64,000 bases of DNA from Candidatus Koribacter versatilis Ellin345 (GTDB taxonomy: Bacteria > Acidobacteriota > Terriglobia > Terriglobales > Acidobacteriaceae), in assembly GCF_000014005.1 (NCBI RefSeq), contig NC_008009.1, positions 1,860,001 through 1,924,000 of the forward strand. The letters are read 5' to 3'. A program made the position numbers and the translations under genes. Below, piece by piece: positions 18,137 to 26,683 of this stretch. The notes under the pieces are model-generated. The model was not told the origin of the DNA, searched no databases, and was given only the letters and a program-made list of their open reading frames with translations. The first letter of the stretch is position 1. The number at the start of each line of letters is the position of its first letter.

Positions 18137-21100
18137 CTAAAAGAGAATCTTGAAGGCAAACTGGATGAGGCGCGGGTCGCGAGTGCTCTTGATGCGTCCG
18201 AAGTCGCTTCCATCCGTGATGTTGCCATCGGGGTTATAGAACTGGGTGTGGTTGAGAATATTGAAGAACTCAGCGCGGAACTGCGTGTCCCAACGCTCGC
18301 CGAATTTCGTGTTCTTCACGAACGTCATGTCCCAGTTGGCAATTCCGGGACCACAGCAGATGGTACGGCTCGCGTTACCGACGGTTCCCAAGGCGACGTT
18401 ATCCGTGAAGATTTGGCCGTCGGTACCATCGAAATAGTAGCCGCCGTGCGACCGGGGATCCCAAGTGGTGAATTTTCCGACCTGGTTCGGTTGCCCAACG
18501 GTTTCGAAATCGAAGCTGCTATACAACTCGTTGTCGTTCTGGTCGGTTATGCGGATCGGGAATCCGCTCTGGATCGTCACGATGCCCGAGGTCGCCCAGC
18601 CGTTGAGCGCTTTGCCTGCGAAGCCTTCGAACTTGCGGATCGGCAGTTCCCAATCGTAGCTGGCGACAAAGCGATGTCGCGCGTCGAAGAGCGAAGCGGC
18701 ATAGCTGCGATGAATGTCGACCGGATTGACGATACCTTCGAAGCTCGAGCCTTCATCGAGAGATTTGCTGTAGGTGTACGCCAGCTGGAACTGCAGACCA
18801 GCGGAGAACCGCCGTTGCAGCATTGCCTGGAACGAGTTGTAGTTCGAATTGCCGACCGTGTCCTGCGCAAAGATGCTCGAGAAGACTGGTACTTGGTCCG
18901 CCGGGCAACCAACGCCCGTCATCGGATGGCAATTGGGGGAAGAGTAGGGGCGAAGACCAACGAGAGTGATGCCGTTCGGCCCAACCACGGTACCGCCAGG
19001 AATAAAGGTTGAGCCATCCGGATTGTAGGGAAGGTTCAAGCCCTGCGGAGCGATGACCGTGCCTTCCGGGATGTAGAAGGAGCTGTCGCCAAAGTACTGC
19101 GCGCACGTCCCGTCACCCATGGTGGCGTTTAGGTCGAGACACGTTTGCGGATTCGCATAGTTGATGTCATGCGTAACCAGCAGGCGGTGAGCCTGTGAGC
19201 CAACGTAACCGAGTTGCAGCACGGTGTCTTTGCCGAACTCGCGCTGGATATTCAGGTTGTACTGCTCGGAGTACTGCGTCCGGATGTGCGGCTGCATATC
19301 GCCGTAGAGAAGGATCGGACGGAACGAAGACCAGTCGATCGACGTCCCTGGCTTCGGCGTCAGGATCCCGTTGAACGGGTTCGGGTACTGGTTGCCCGCC
19401 GTATCCTGGAACGGCGTATTGAACATGGAATCGTAGATGTAGTTGCTACCGCCGAACGGAGGCTCGGCGCCGAACTGCTCAAGCACAAGCTGCTCAATCG
19501 GGTTGTAGAACAAGCCAAAGCCTGCGCGGATACTGGTCTTCCCGGGGCCTCCGAACAGGGCCTTGCTCAGCCCGCTATCGGCATTCGGACTGTATGCGAT
19601 ACCGATGCGCGGCGCCCATCCCTTGTAATAGGTGTCCGTCATACCCGGTGGTACACCTTTATCTCCGGGGAATACCAACCCGACAGGGAAGAAGGCGTTG
19701 TCCGGAGCGTTGGGTCCGCAGGTGCATGGATACTTGTCCGTAACCTGCCCGGGGCGGTACGTTTGCACGTGGCCAAGTTGGTCAGCAAGCGGTGTATTCA
19801 ACTCCCAGCGCAATCCATAGTTCAACGTGATGTTCGGTTTGATCTTCCAGCTGTCTTGCGCGAACAGATACAGAGATGTGCTGCGGACGTTTTCGCGCTG
19901 CGCTGAACCCTGCGAATAGCTCGCCGGCAATCCGAGGAACCAGTCCGCCAACGGTAAGCCGGTGGTCGTCGAATCGGAATAGTACGAGTAGTAGCCGTTG
20001 ACGTTGTAGTACAGCGTCTGGTCGAAGCGCATGCGGCGAACATCGCCACCAAACTTCAGCGTGTGATTGCCCCACACCTTGCTCAAGTTATCGGACCACG
20101 CAAAGCTATTGCCCACCTGTGGCAATTGGCCTTCGAAATTGTTGCCGATGTTGAACGCGCCGGATACCGAGATGAATGGAACACCTTCGACGCTCGCACC
20201 GAGGTTCGGCGTGATTCCGAGCTTCGGATTCGTCGGGTCGCTGAAGCACATTGTCGGATCAACCAGCCCCTGGCACGAATTCTGCACAATGTCAGTCCGT
20301 GCGGGCTTCTCGAATCCTCGCTGGCCTTCACGCATGTAGGTGAAGCGCGCTTCGTTCACCACCGTGTTGCTAATCGTCCACGTATGCGACAGGTTGTATT
20401 GCTGCACACGCGTCGGAATCTGCGCGCCAAATCCGGGCACGTTCGCGCCTGCCGCCTGGAAGAACGACAACGCCTGTTGCGTGGTGGAATCGTCCATGTA
20501 CCAGTAGAAGTTCAGGTTCTGGTTGTTCGTGAGGCGATGATCTATCTTTATAGAACCTTCATTACCGTTGATGATTTGCGGAGGCGCGCTCTGGTAGTAG
20601 CCGCCCGGCTGGTTAGGCAGCGGGACGTAGAGCTTGGTGAGCGCCGAGGCGGTTGGATCGAGACACTGCGACGGCACCATTCCACCTGGGAACACATCGG
20701 CCCAAGCCTCTCCTCCGACGACCGGTCCGTTCGCAAGATACGGGCCGCAACGAGAGTTCAGCGTGTCCGCCATCAGCGAACTTCCATCTTCCGCGGAGTT
20801 CACATTGCCTGTGAATTGCGGCATGTTTACAGGGTCGAGCAGGGAGCTGAAGTCACCATTGCGCATTGCCGAATCCGGCATGAAGCTCAGGTCCGTCGGC
20901 GTGCCTTGTTTCACTCGACGCCCTTCGTACGAGACGAAGAAGAACGTCCGGTCTTTAACGATCGGTCCGCCCAACGTTCCACCAAACTGGTTCTGCTGGA
21001 AAGCGGGCTTAAAAGTATTGAAGTAGCCCTGCGCATTCAGGACTGCATTTCGAAAGAATTCGTAGGCGCTTCCATGCCAATTATTGGTGCCCGACTTGGT

Positions 21101-21835
21101 CACCACGTTGATCACGGCGCCGGAGTTGCGGCCATATTCAGCGTCGAAAGTGTTAGTGATAACGCGGAATTCTTCAATGCTGTCAGGATTCGGCTGGATG
21201 GTCGGAAGGTTCGCGAACAAGTCGTTTGCGTCGCCGCCATTCACATTGAAATTGTTCGAACGGCCGCGGCCGCCGTTCACGGAGACCACACCCGGCTTAT
21301 CCGATCCGTACGCCACCGTGTTGCTGCCGCCAACGTTCGACATTACGCCCGGCTGCAACTGCAGAAGTTGATAGGTATCGCGAGAGTTCAGCGGAAGCTG
21401 CTCCACCGAGCGCGATCCCATCACTGCACCCAACTGCGTCGAAGTCGTATCAACGATAGGTGCTTCCGAACTGACGTCGACCACTTCCTGCTTCTGGCCT
21501 AACTGCATCGTCTGGTTCAGGGTCATCGCCTGGTTCAAAATCACCGTGACGTGGTGCAGCACGTTCTGCTTGAAACCTGTGGCCGTATATTCAATGCCGT
21601 AATCGCCCACCGGCACGCTCGGGAAGCCGTAATTGCCGTCCTTATCGGACTCCGTGGTATTCGCCACGCCGGTCGCTTCGTTGGTGAGCGTCACGGTGGC
21701 GCCGGGTATGACTGCGCCGCTGGGATCTGAAATCTTGCCGAGGATACGGCCGCCAGTGCTTTGCGCAATTGCCGATGCGGCGAGCACCGCAATGATGAAC
21801 AGCGCAACGAAACATCGGTTCCAGAAACGGTACAT
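18137..21835 (-). CDS. Oar-like TonB-dependent outer-membrane receptor
   Basis: A 1232-residue outer-membrane protein. A signal peptide (about 1-25, ending ASAIAQ) is followed by a carboxypeptidase-regulatory-like Ig-fold domain (GRILGKISDPSGAVIPGATV through YGIEYTATGFKQ). A plug-like region comes next (VVDVSSEAPIVDTTSTQLG, SVEQLPLNSRDTYQLLQLQPG), then a long beta-barrel ending in the aromatic C-terminus FAFKILF. This architecture is the expanded acidobacterial Oar/TonB-receptor family. It is the promoter-proximal gene of the minus-strand operon, so it probably brings the substrate of the downstream enzymes through the outer membrane. Ligand specificity cannot be read from the sequence. Confidence 0.9.
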   Translation of the reverse strand: MYRFWNRCFVALFIIAVLAASAIAQSTGGRILGKISDPSGAVIPGATVTLTNEATGVANTTESDKDGNYGFPSVPVGDYGIEYTATGFKQNVLHHVTVILNQAMTLNQTMQLGQKQEVVDVSSEAPIVDTTSTQLGAVMGSRSVEQLPLNSRDTYQLLQLQPGVMSNVGGSNTVAYGSDKPGVVSVNGGRGRSNNFNVNGGDANDLFANLPTIQPNPDSIEEFRVITNTFDAEYGRNSGAVINVVTKSGTNNWHGSAYEFFRNAVLNAQGYFNTFKPAFQQNQFGGTLGGPIVKDRTFFFVSYEGRRVKQGTPTDLSFMPDSAMRNGDFSSLLDPVNMPQFTGNVNSAEDGSSLMADTLNSRCGPYLANGPVVGGEAWADVFPGGMVPSQCLDPTASALTKLYVPLPNQPGGYYQSAPPQIINGNEGSIKIDHRLTNNQNLNFYWYMDDSTTQQALSFFQAAGANVPGFGAQIPTRVQQYNLSHTWTISNTVVNEARFTYMREGQRGFEKPARTDIVQNSCQGLVDPTMCFSDPTNPKLGITPNLGASVEGVPFISVSGAFNIGNNFEGQLPQVGNSFAWSDNLSKVWGNHTLKFGGDVRRMRFDQTLYYNVNGYYSYYSDSTTTGLPLADWFLGLPASYSQGSAQRENVRSTSLYLFAQDSWKIKPNITLNYGLRWELNTPLADQLGHVQTYRPGQVTDKYPCTCGPNAPDNAFFPVGLVFPGDKGVPPGMTDTYYKGWAPRIGIAYSPNADSGLSKALFGGPGKTSIRAGFGLFYNPIEQLVLEQFGAEPPFGGSNYIYDSMFNTPFQDTAGNQYPNPFNGILTPKPGTSIDWSSFRPILLYGDMQPHIRTQYSEQYNLNIQREFGKDTVLQLGYVGSQAHRLLVTHDINYANPQTCLDLNATMGDGTCAQYFGDSSFYIPEGTVIAPQGLNLPYNPDGSTFIPGGTVVGPNGITLVGLRPYSSPNCHPMTGVGCPADQVPVFSSIFAQDTVGNSNYNSFQAMLQRRFSAGLQFQLAYTYSKSLDEGSSFEGIVNPVDIHRSYAASLFDARHRFVASYDWELPIRKFEGFAGKALNGWATSGIVTIQSGFPIRITDQNDNELYSSFDFETVGQPNQVGKFTTWDPRSHGGYYFDGTDGQIFTDNVALGTVGNASRTICCGPGIANWDMTFVKNTKFGERWDTQFRAEFFNILNHTQFYNPDGNITDGSDFGRIKSTRDPRLIQFAFKILF

Positions 21836-21911
21836 GTCTATCTCCCCGAACGAGCGAATGGGAATTCAGTCCGCTACAGCTTGTCTTTGAAATGGGCCCC
21901 GAAGTTGACGC

Positions 21912-21939
21912 TTGCAACGAAAACAAACCTTGCTATAAT
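21912..21939 (+). promoter_or_regulatory. Sigma-70-type promoter of the regulator/pot operon
   Basis: A TTGCAA hexamer (21912-21917), a 16-bp spacer and a consensus TATAAT (21934-21939) lie about 40 bp upstream of the regulator start. The -10 hexamer falls inside the spacer of an inverted repeat, so a bound regulator would cover it. The matching minus-strand promoter for the receptor operon was not resolved. Confidence 0.6.
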
Positions 21940-21950
21940 CGCGCAAGGTT
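21926..21950. promoter_or_regulatory. Inverted-repeat operator overlapping the -10 box
   Basis: Perfect 8-bp arms AACCTTGC (21926-21933) and GCAAGGTT (21943-21950) flank a 9-bp spacer that contains TATAAT. It lies in the only divergent intergenic region of the polyamine island, directly upstream of a MerR-XRE-cupin regulator. Autoregulation, and coordinate control of both arms, is the natural reading. Binding is inferred; only the symmetry is seen. Confidence 0.6.
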
Positions 21951-21979
21951 ATTGAATCCCTCTCTCTCTGTCAAGCATT

Positions 21980-22858
21980 TTGGCCACGAAAAATTCAATT
22001 CGTTCCGTTCACAAGAACGGCGGTCGCGGCGTAGCGATCGTGCCCGCGGATGCCCCGGCGAACGCGAACGACGCGCCCCTGCTGAAGATCGGTGAAGTGG
22101 CCGACACCGTGGGTATCTCCGCCTCAGTCATTCGCTCGTGGGAAAAGCTCGGACTCATCGCGCCGCAACGTACCGGCAGTAAATACCGGCTCTATTCGCA
22201 GGAAGATGTACGTCTGCTTCAGCGCGCTCGCTATTTAAGCAGGGTTCGCGGCATGAACGCGCCGGCGATCATCGAATTGATGCGCACCAAGGGCGAGATC
22301 AAGGCTAGCCGCAACGGATCGGCCGACAACGTTGGACTCCGCTTGCGATTAGTGCGCACTTCGCGTGGTCTCTCACTGGCTCAGGTCGCTGAAGCGGTAG
22401 GAATCTCGGTTGGGTTCTTAAGCGCGATTGAACGCTCGGCCATGAGCGCATCAGTTGCGACCCTCCGCAAACTCGCGAAGTTCTACAAGCTCAACATCCT
22501 CGATCTCTTCGACCAAAGTGGTGGTCGTCAGTATCTTGTACGCCCTGCAGAACGCCGCCAACTCGATGCCAGCGACGGTGTGCGCATGGAATTGCTTGCG
22601 TGGGGCAATCCCGTCATGGAGCCGCATCTGTTCCACGTCGCGCCTGGCGCCGGTAGCGGCGACGAGGAGTACTCGCACGAAGGCGAAGAGTTTTTGTTTG
22701 TGCTTACCGGCCTGCTCAACCTGGTAGTGGATGGCAAAGAGTACCGCCTGCAGAAAGGCGACAGCTTCTACTTCGAGAGCTCCACGCCACATCGCTGGTC
22801 GAATACAGGATCGAAAGAAGCCGTAGTCTTGTGGGTAAATACGCCGCCGACGTTCTAG
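21980..22858 (+). CDS. MerR-XRE-cupin fusion transcriptional regulator
   Basis: A 292-residue protein with three recognisable modules. A MerR-type winged HTH spans about 34-100 (LLKIGEVADTVGISASVIRS, WEKLGLI, YRLYSQEDV). An XRE/Cro-type HTH spans about 112-172 (LRLVRTSRGLSLAQVAEAVG, SVGFLSAIERS). A C-terminal cupin spans about 195-290 (YSHEGEEFLFVLTG, GDSFYFESSTPHRW). XRE-cupin proteins such as PuuR control putrescine catabolism; an added MerR DNA-binding head is unusual. The start is a TTG at 21980 with a poor ribosome site; a GTG about 20 codons later is possible. It leads the potDABC-like operon (18-bp gap) and faces the catabolic operon, so it probably senses a polyamine or derived amino acid through the cupin pocket. 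Confidence 0.88.
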   Translation: MATKNSIRSVHKNGGRGVAIVPADAPANANDAPLLKIGEVADTVGISASVIRSWEKLGLIAPQRTGSKYRLYSQEDVRLLQRARYLSRVRGMNAPAIIELMRTKGEIKASRNGSADNVGLRLRLVRTSRGLSLAQVAEAVGISVGFLSAIERSAMSASVATLRKLAKFYKLNILDLFDQSGGRQYLVRPAERRQLDASDGVRMELLAWGNPVMEPHLFHVAPGAGSGDEEYSHEGEEFLFVLTGLLNLVVDGKEYRLQKGDSFYFESSTPHRWSNTGSKEAVVLWVNTPPTF

Positions 22859-22876
22859 CGGCAAGGAGCGGTTTGC

Positions 22877-23938
22877 ATGTCCAAACGCTTTGCCCTCGCG
22901 CTGCTGGTTGTCTGTACTTTGTTTCTCGGCTCATGCTCGAAGAAAGTGCCGACGCTCAACCTTCTCGTATGGGAGGGCTATGCCGATCCCTCTTTCGTGA
23001 AGGGCTTCGAAGAGAAATATCACTGCAAGGTCGCAGCAAGCTACATGGGGTCAAGCGATGAACTCGTCGCCAAGCTGCGTGGCGGTAGCGCGTCGAACTA
23101 CGATGTAATCTCGCCGTCCAGTGACGTCGCGACTAGTATCGCGAAGAATGGTCTCGCCGCTGAAATCGACACTACGCAAATCCCCGACTACAACAGTCTC
23201 TCGCAGCAGCTTCGCGATCTCCCTCTCGTCAAAGCAAATGGCAAGACCTATGGAGTCCCATTCATGTGGGGCCCGAATCCTCTGCTTTACGACACTTCTT
23301 ATTACAAGACGGCGCCGCAAAGCTGGGCTGACTTGTGGGACCCAAAGCTGAAGTCGAAGATCTCCGTCTGGGATGATCTCTCCACCGTCTATATGGCGGC
23401 ACAAGTGCTCGGCTACGACAAGCCCGATCCAGCGCACCTCTACAATCTCACCGACGACGAACTCGAAAAAGTCAAAGCAAAGCTTCTCGAATTAAAGCCA
23501 AACGTTCGCAAGATGTGGTCTACCGGTGGGGAACTGACCAACCTTTTCCAGAACCACGAGGTCGTCGCCGCGATGGGCTGGCCGCTGATGACGAATCAAC
23601 TTCATAAGGCCAACTTTCCAATCGGCGAAACCATTCCGAAGGAAAACACGACCGGCTGGATCGACCATTTGATGATCACCGCCGCCAGCGACAACAAAGA
23701 TCTCGCGATGAAATTCCTGGCATACATGGTCGAAGCGAAAACGCAGAAGGCCGTTACCGACGTGACCGGCTACACACCGGCCAATCCCACTGCCGCGCAA
23801 CTCATGACCGACCAGGAGAAGAAGAGCCTTCACCTCGCTGATGTCGAGGGCTACCAGAAGCACATCTATTTCTGGCAGGATGTTCCGCGCCGTGCGAAGT
23901 ACAACGAAATCTGGAACCAGGTGAAAGCCGCGCAATAG
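22877..23938 (+). CDS. potD: Spermidine/putrescine-binding lipoprotein PotD-like
   Basis: Periplasmic solute-binding protein of 353 residues and an ABC-importer component. The lipoprotein signal peptide ends in the lipobox LGSC with Cys20. The mature part starts LNLLVWEGYADPSFVKGFEE, typical of PotD/PotF. It continues with the PYDV-like NYDVISPSSDV, VPFMWGPNPLLYDTSYY and SWADLWDPKLKSKISVWDD. The family binds putrescine, spermidine or related cations between two lobes. Four ABC genes are contiguous, and the regulator lies 18 bp upstream. Confidence 0.92.
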   Translation: MSKRFALALLVVCTLFLGSCSKKVPTLNLLVWEGYADPSFVKGFEEKYHCKVAASYMGSSDELVAKLRGGSASNYDVISPSSDVATSIAKNGLAAEIDTTQIPDYNSLSQQLRDLPLVKANGKTYGVPFMWGPNPLLYDTSYYKTAPQSWADLWDPKLKSKISVWDDLSTVYMAAQVLGYDKPDPAHLYNLTDDELEKVKAKLLELKPNVRKMWSTGGELTNLFQNHEVVAAMGWPLMTNQLHKANFPIGETIPKENTTGWIDHLMITAASDNKDLAMKFLAYMVEAKTQKAVTDVTGYTPANPTAAQLMTDQEKKSLHLADVEGYQKHIYFWQDVPRRAKYNEIWNQVKAAQ

Positions 23939-23946
23939 CGCTCCGC

Positions 23947-25011
23947 ATGACGACCTCATCCGTTCCGGAAAACGTCTCAGTCGGGCAGGCGCTGCTCGCG
24001 GTGGACTGCGTCGCCAAGCGCTTTGGAAAGAACATCGTTCTTCGAGACGTTTCCCTTACGGTCGCGCAAGGTGAGTTCCTCAGCATCCTCGGCGAGAGCG
24101 GTTCCGGCAAAACGACGCTGCTGCGTCTCATCGCGGGCTTCGAGCAACCGGACGGCGGTACCATCACCATGGCCGGCGAGCGCATCGAGAACCTCCCGCC
24201 TTACAAGCGCCGCGTAAACACGGTCTTCCAAAGCTACGCGCTCTTCCCACATCTCAACGTGGAAGAGAACGTCGCCTACGGATTGAAGGTCAACAAAACT
24301 TCCAAAGGTGAAATCCCCAAGCGTGTGCAGGAAGCGCTCGCCATGGTGAAGATGGAGAGTTTCGCAAAGTCGAAACCATCCAAGCTCAGCGGCGGACAGC
24401 AGCAGCGGGTTGCGCTCGCGCGCGCATTGGTAAATCGTCCCAAGCTCCTATTGCTCGACGAACCGCTGTCCGCGCTCGATGCCAACCTGCGGCGCGAAAT
24501 GCAATTCGAATTGAAATCGCTCCAACGCGAAGTCGGCATCGCCTTCGTCTTTGTCACGCACGACCAGGAAGAGGCGATGACCATGTCCGATCGCGTCGCC
24601 CTGCTGCGTTACGGAGCACTGGAGCAGATTGCCAGTCCGCGGGAAATCTATGCCAAGCCCGCCACCGCGTATGTCGCGCAGTTCATCGGACACAGTAACC
24701 TCTTGCGCTGTACAGTGAGCCGCGGCATCGCTCGCTGCGGTAACCTGATGTTCACAACCTCGGCGCCCGACGGCCCCGCGGTCTTCTCGCTCCGGCCAGA
24801 AGCAATCCGCATCGCCAGCACGGCGAGCGATCAAGTCAGGTTCAAAGGCACCGTCGCTCGCCAGGTCTTCCAGGGCGCCACTGAGCTGTACGAACTCGAC
24901 GCCGGCGGTTTTCGGCTGAATGCGAAGATCTATGGTTCGGGAGTTCCCTCGGGCGAGAGCGAATTCGAGTGTTCTCCCGCTGACATCGTTGTCGTGAAGG
25001 AGAGCCTCTAG
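23947..25011 (+). CDS. potA: Polyamine ABC transporter ATP-binding protein PotA-like
   Basis: ATPase subunit of 354 residues. It has Walker A GESGSGKTT, Q-loop VFQSYALFPHL, ABC signature LSGGQQQRVALARAL, Walker B LLLLDEPLSALD and switch His in FVTHDQEEAM. A C-terminal TOBE-type regulatory domain (about 240-354, including VFSLRPEAIRI) follows, as in PotA/MalK-type subunits. The gap after potD is 8 bp, and its stop overlaps the GTG start of the first permease. It drives import of the substrate delivered by the PotD-like lipoprotein. Confidence 0.94.
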   Translation: MTTSSVPENVSVGQALLAVDCVAKRFGKNIVLRDVSLTVAQGEFLSILGESGSGKTTLLRLIAGFEQPDGGTITMAGERIENLPPYKRRVNTVFQSYALFPHLNVEENVAYGLKVNKTSKGEIPKRVQEALAMVKMESFAKSKPSKLSGGQQQRVALARALVNRPKLLLLDEPLSALDANLRREMQFELKSLQREVGIAFVFVTHDQEEAMTMSDRVALLRYGALEQIASPREIYAKPATAYVAQFIGHSNLLRCTVSRGIARCGNLMFTTSAPDGPAVFSLRPEAIRIASTASDQVRFKGTVARQVFQGATELYELDAGGFRLNAKIYGSGVPSGESEFECSPADIVVVKESL

Positions 25012-25856
25012 TGTTCTCCCGCGCCTACAAAGCTGCGGTGGCATTGCCCCCGATCTTTTGGGTCGCGGCGTTCCTGCTCACGCCCTATTTGCTCTTGTTC
25101 TGCAATAGCTTTTGGAGCGTGCAGGACGGTCAAGTGATCGTCCATAACTGGGGCCTGCAGAATTACAAACAACTCGCCAGTGTTCCCGTTTACGTGCAGG
25201 TATTGCTGCGCTCTATGAAGATCGCGGGCGGCGTTACGCTGCTCGCGCTGCTGCTCGGTTATCCGCTTGCGTATTACGTTGCGTTCTACGCCAAGCACAA
25301 GCAGTTGCTCTACCAGCTCGTCATCATTCCGCTGTGGGTGAGCTACCTCGTCCGCGCCTATGCGTGGAAGACGATCCTTGGCAGCGATGGAGTCCTCAAC
25401 ACGCTGCTGCAATACCTGCATATCACCCACGAGCCCGTCGGCGCGCTGCTCTACAGTCCGTTCGCCGTCGTACTTACATTGACGCATATCTATACGCCGT
25501 TCACGTTCCTGCCGATTTATGCGGCGCTCGAACATATCCCAAAGAATCTCGTGGAAGCCTCGCAAGACCTCGGCGCCTCGCGCGTAAAGACCTTCTGGCG
25601 TGTGATCGTCCCGCTTTCCATCCCCGGTGTCCTGGCCGGCGCGACGTTCGCCTTCGTGCTGAGCCTCGGCGACTTCCTCGCACCGCTGCTGCTCGGTGGG
25701 CCGAGCGGCATAATGATCTCCAACGTAGTGGTTACGCTCTTCGGCGCTGCCTATGATTGGCCGCTCGGCGCCGCGATATCCGTCTGCATGATGCTCATCG
25801 TTCTTGCCCTTCTTTTCCTCACCGAGCGCCTCGAAAAGAAATGGAGCTTCTCCTGA
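25011..25856 (+). CDS. potB: Polyamine ABC transporter permease PotB-like
   Basis: Inner-membrane permease of 281 residues with about six hydrophobic segments (for example PIFWVAAFLLTPYLLLFCNS). The cytoplasmic EAA loop that docks on PotA is LVEASQDLGASRVKTFWRVI, followed by PLSIPGVLAGATFAFVLSLG. The GTG start overlaps the potA stop. The second permease gene begins at the stop codon (TGATG), implying coupled translation and a heterodimeric PotB-PotC channel. Confidence 0.93.
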   Translation: MFSRAYKAAVALPPIFWVAAFLLTPYLLLFCNSFWSVQDGQVIVHNWGLQNYKQLASVPVYVQVLLRSMKIAGGVTLLALLLGYPLAYYVAFYAKHKQLLYQLVIIPLWVSYLVRAYAWKTILGSDGVLNTLLQYLHITHEPVGALLYSPFAVVLTLTHIYTPFTFLPIYAALEHIPKNLVEASQDLGASRVKTFWRVIVPLSIPGVLAGATFAFVLSLGDFLAPLLLGGPSGIMISNVVVTLFGAAYDWPLGAAISVCMMLIVLALLFLTERLEKKWSFS

Positions 25857-26683
25857 TGAGCACGAGCAGCGAGAAGCGCCCACTGTGGCTGCGCATTCAC
25901 ATGATCGCGGTCTTTGCGTTCCTCTATTTGCCGATCACAATCCTGGTCATCTACTCGTTTAATGGCGGCGGTGTCGGCGGGTTCCCGCCGCGCAACTTCA
26001 CCCTCAACTGGTACCGCATGCTGCTCGACGACGGCGCACTCTGGGATGCCGTGCTCAATAGCCTTGAAGTCGCGTTCGCCGCTGTCATCATCGCTGTCAG
26101 CCTGGGCCTTCCGGCCGCGCTCGCCCTCGATCGCGTGAACTTTCCCGGCAAAGTCCTGTTCCGTCGGCTGGTGCTTCTACCGTTGATTCTTCCGGGCATC
26201 ATTACAGGCCTTTCGCTGTTGATGCTCGTGGTCGCCGTGCATCTGAAGCTCAGCCTGGTAACGATCATTCTCGGTCACGGTACCGCTCTCATCTCCGTCG
26301 CGACGACAGAAATCTTCGCAGGTCTGCAAAAGGCCCAGCGCTCGCAGGAAGAAGCCTCACTCGATCTCGGCGCGAATTATTGGCAAACATTCTGGCGCGT
26401 CACGCTTCCGAACCTGAAGCTTGCAATCATCGGCGCTGCGCTGCTCATCTTCACGCTCTCCATGGACGAGATCGCCGTCAGCTTTTTCCTTATCGGGCGC
26501 GACAACACTCTGCCACTCGAGATCTGGTCGCGCCTGCGCCGCGGCATGACCCCCGAGATCAACGCCATTTCAACCATCATCTTTGTCTTTTCTCTGGCAC
26601 TCATTTTGTTCTGGTATCGCTTGCGCAAGCCCGGCTCTGAAGAATGGGAGACCGCGGCCCACGCCGTCGAAGGGGAAGCATGA
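25856..26683 (+). CDS. potC: Polyamine ABC transporter permease PotC-like
   Basis: Second permease, 275 residues, with an N-terminal FAFLYLPITILVIYSFNGGG typical of PotC/PotI. Its EAA loop reads QEEASLDLGANYWQTFWRVT. The ATG at 25856 is chosen because it overlaps the potB stop (TGATG) with GGAG 9 nt upstream; the longer frame extends only into potB. The stop overlaps the amine-oxidase start (ATGA). It completes the PotDABC transporter. Confidence 0.93.
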   Translation: MSTSSEKRPLWLRIHMIAVFAFLYLPITILVIYSFNGGGVGGFPPRNFTLNWYRMLLDDGALWDAVLNSLEVAFAAVIIAVSLGLPAALALDRVNFPGKVLFRRLVLLPLILPGIITGLSLLMLVVAVHLKLSLVTIILGHGTALISVATTEIFAGLQKAQRSQEEASLDLGANYWQTFWRVTLPNLKLAIIGAALLIFTLSMDEIAVSFFLIGRDNTLPLEIWSRLRRGMTPEINAISTIIFVFSLALILFWYRLRKPGSEEWETAAHAVEGEA

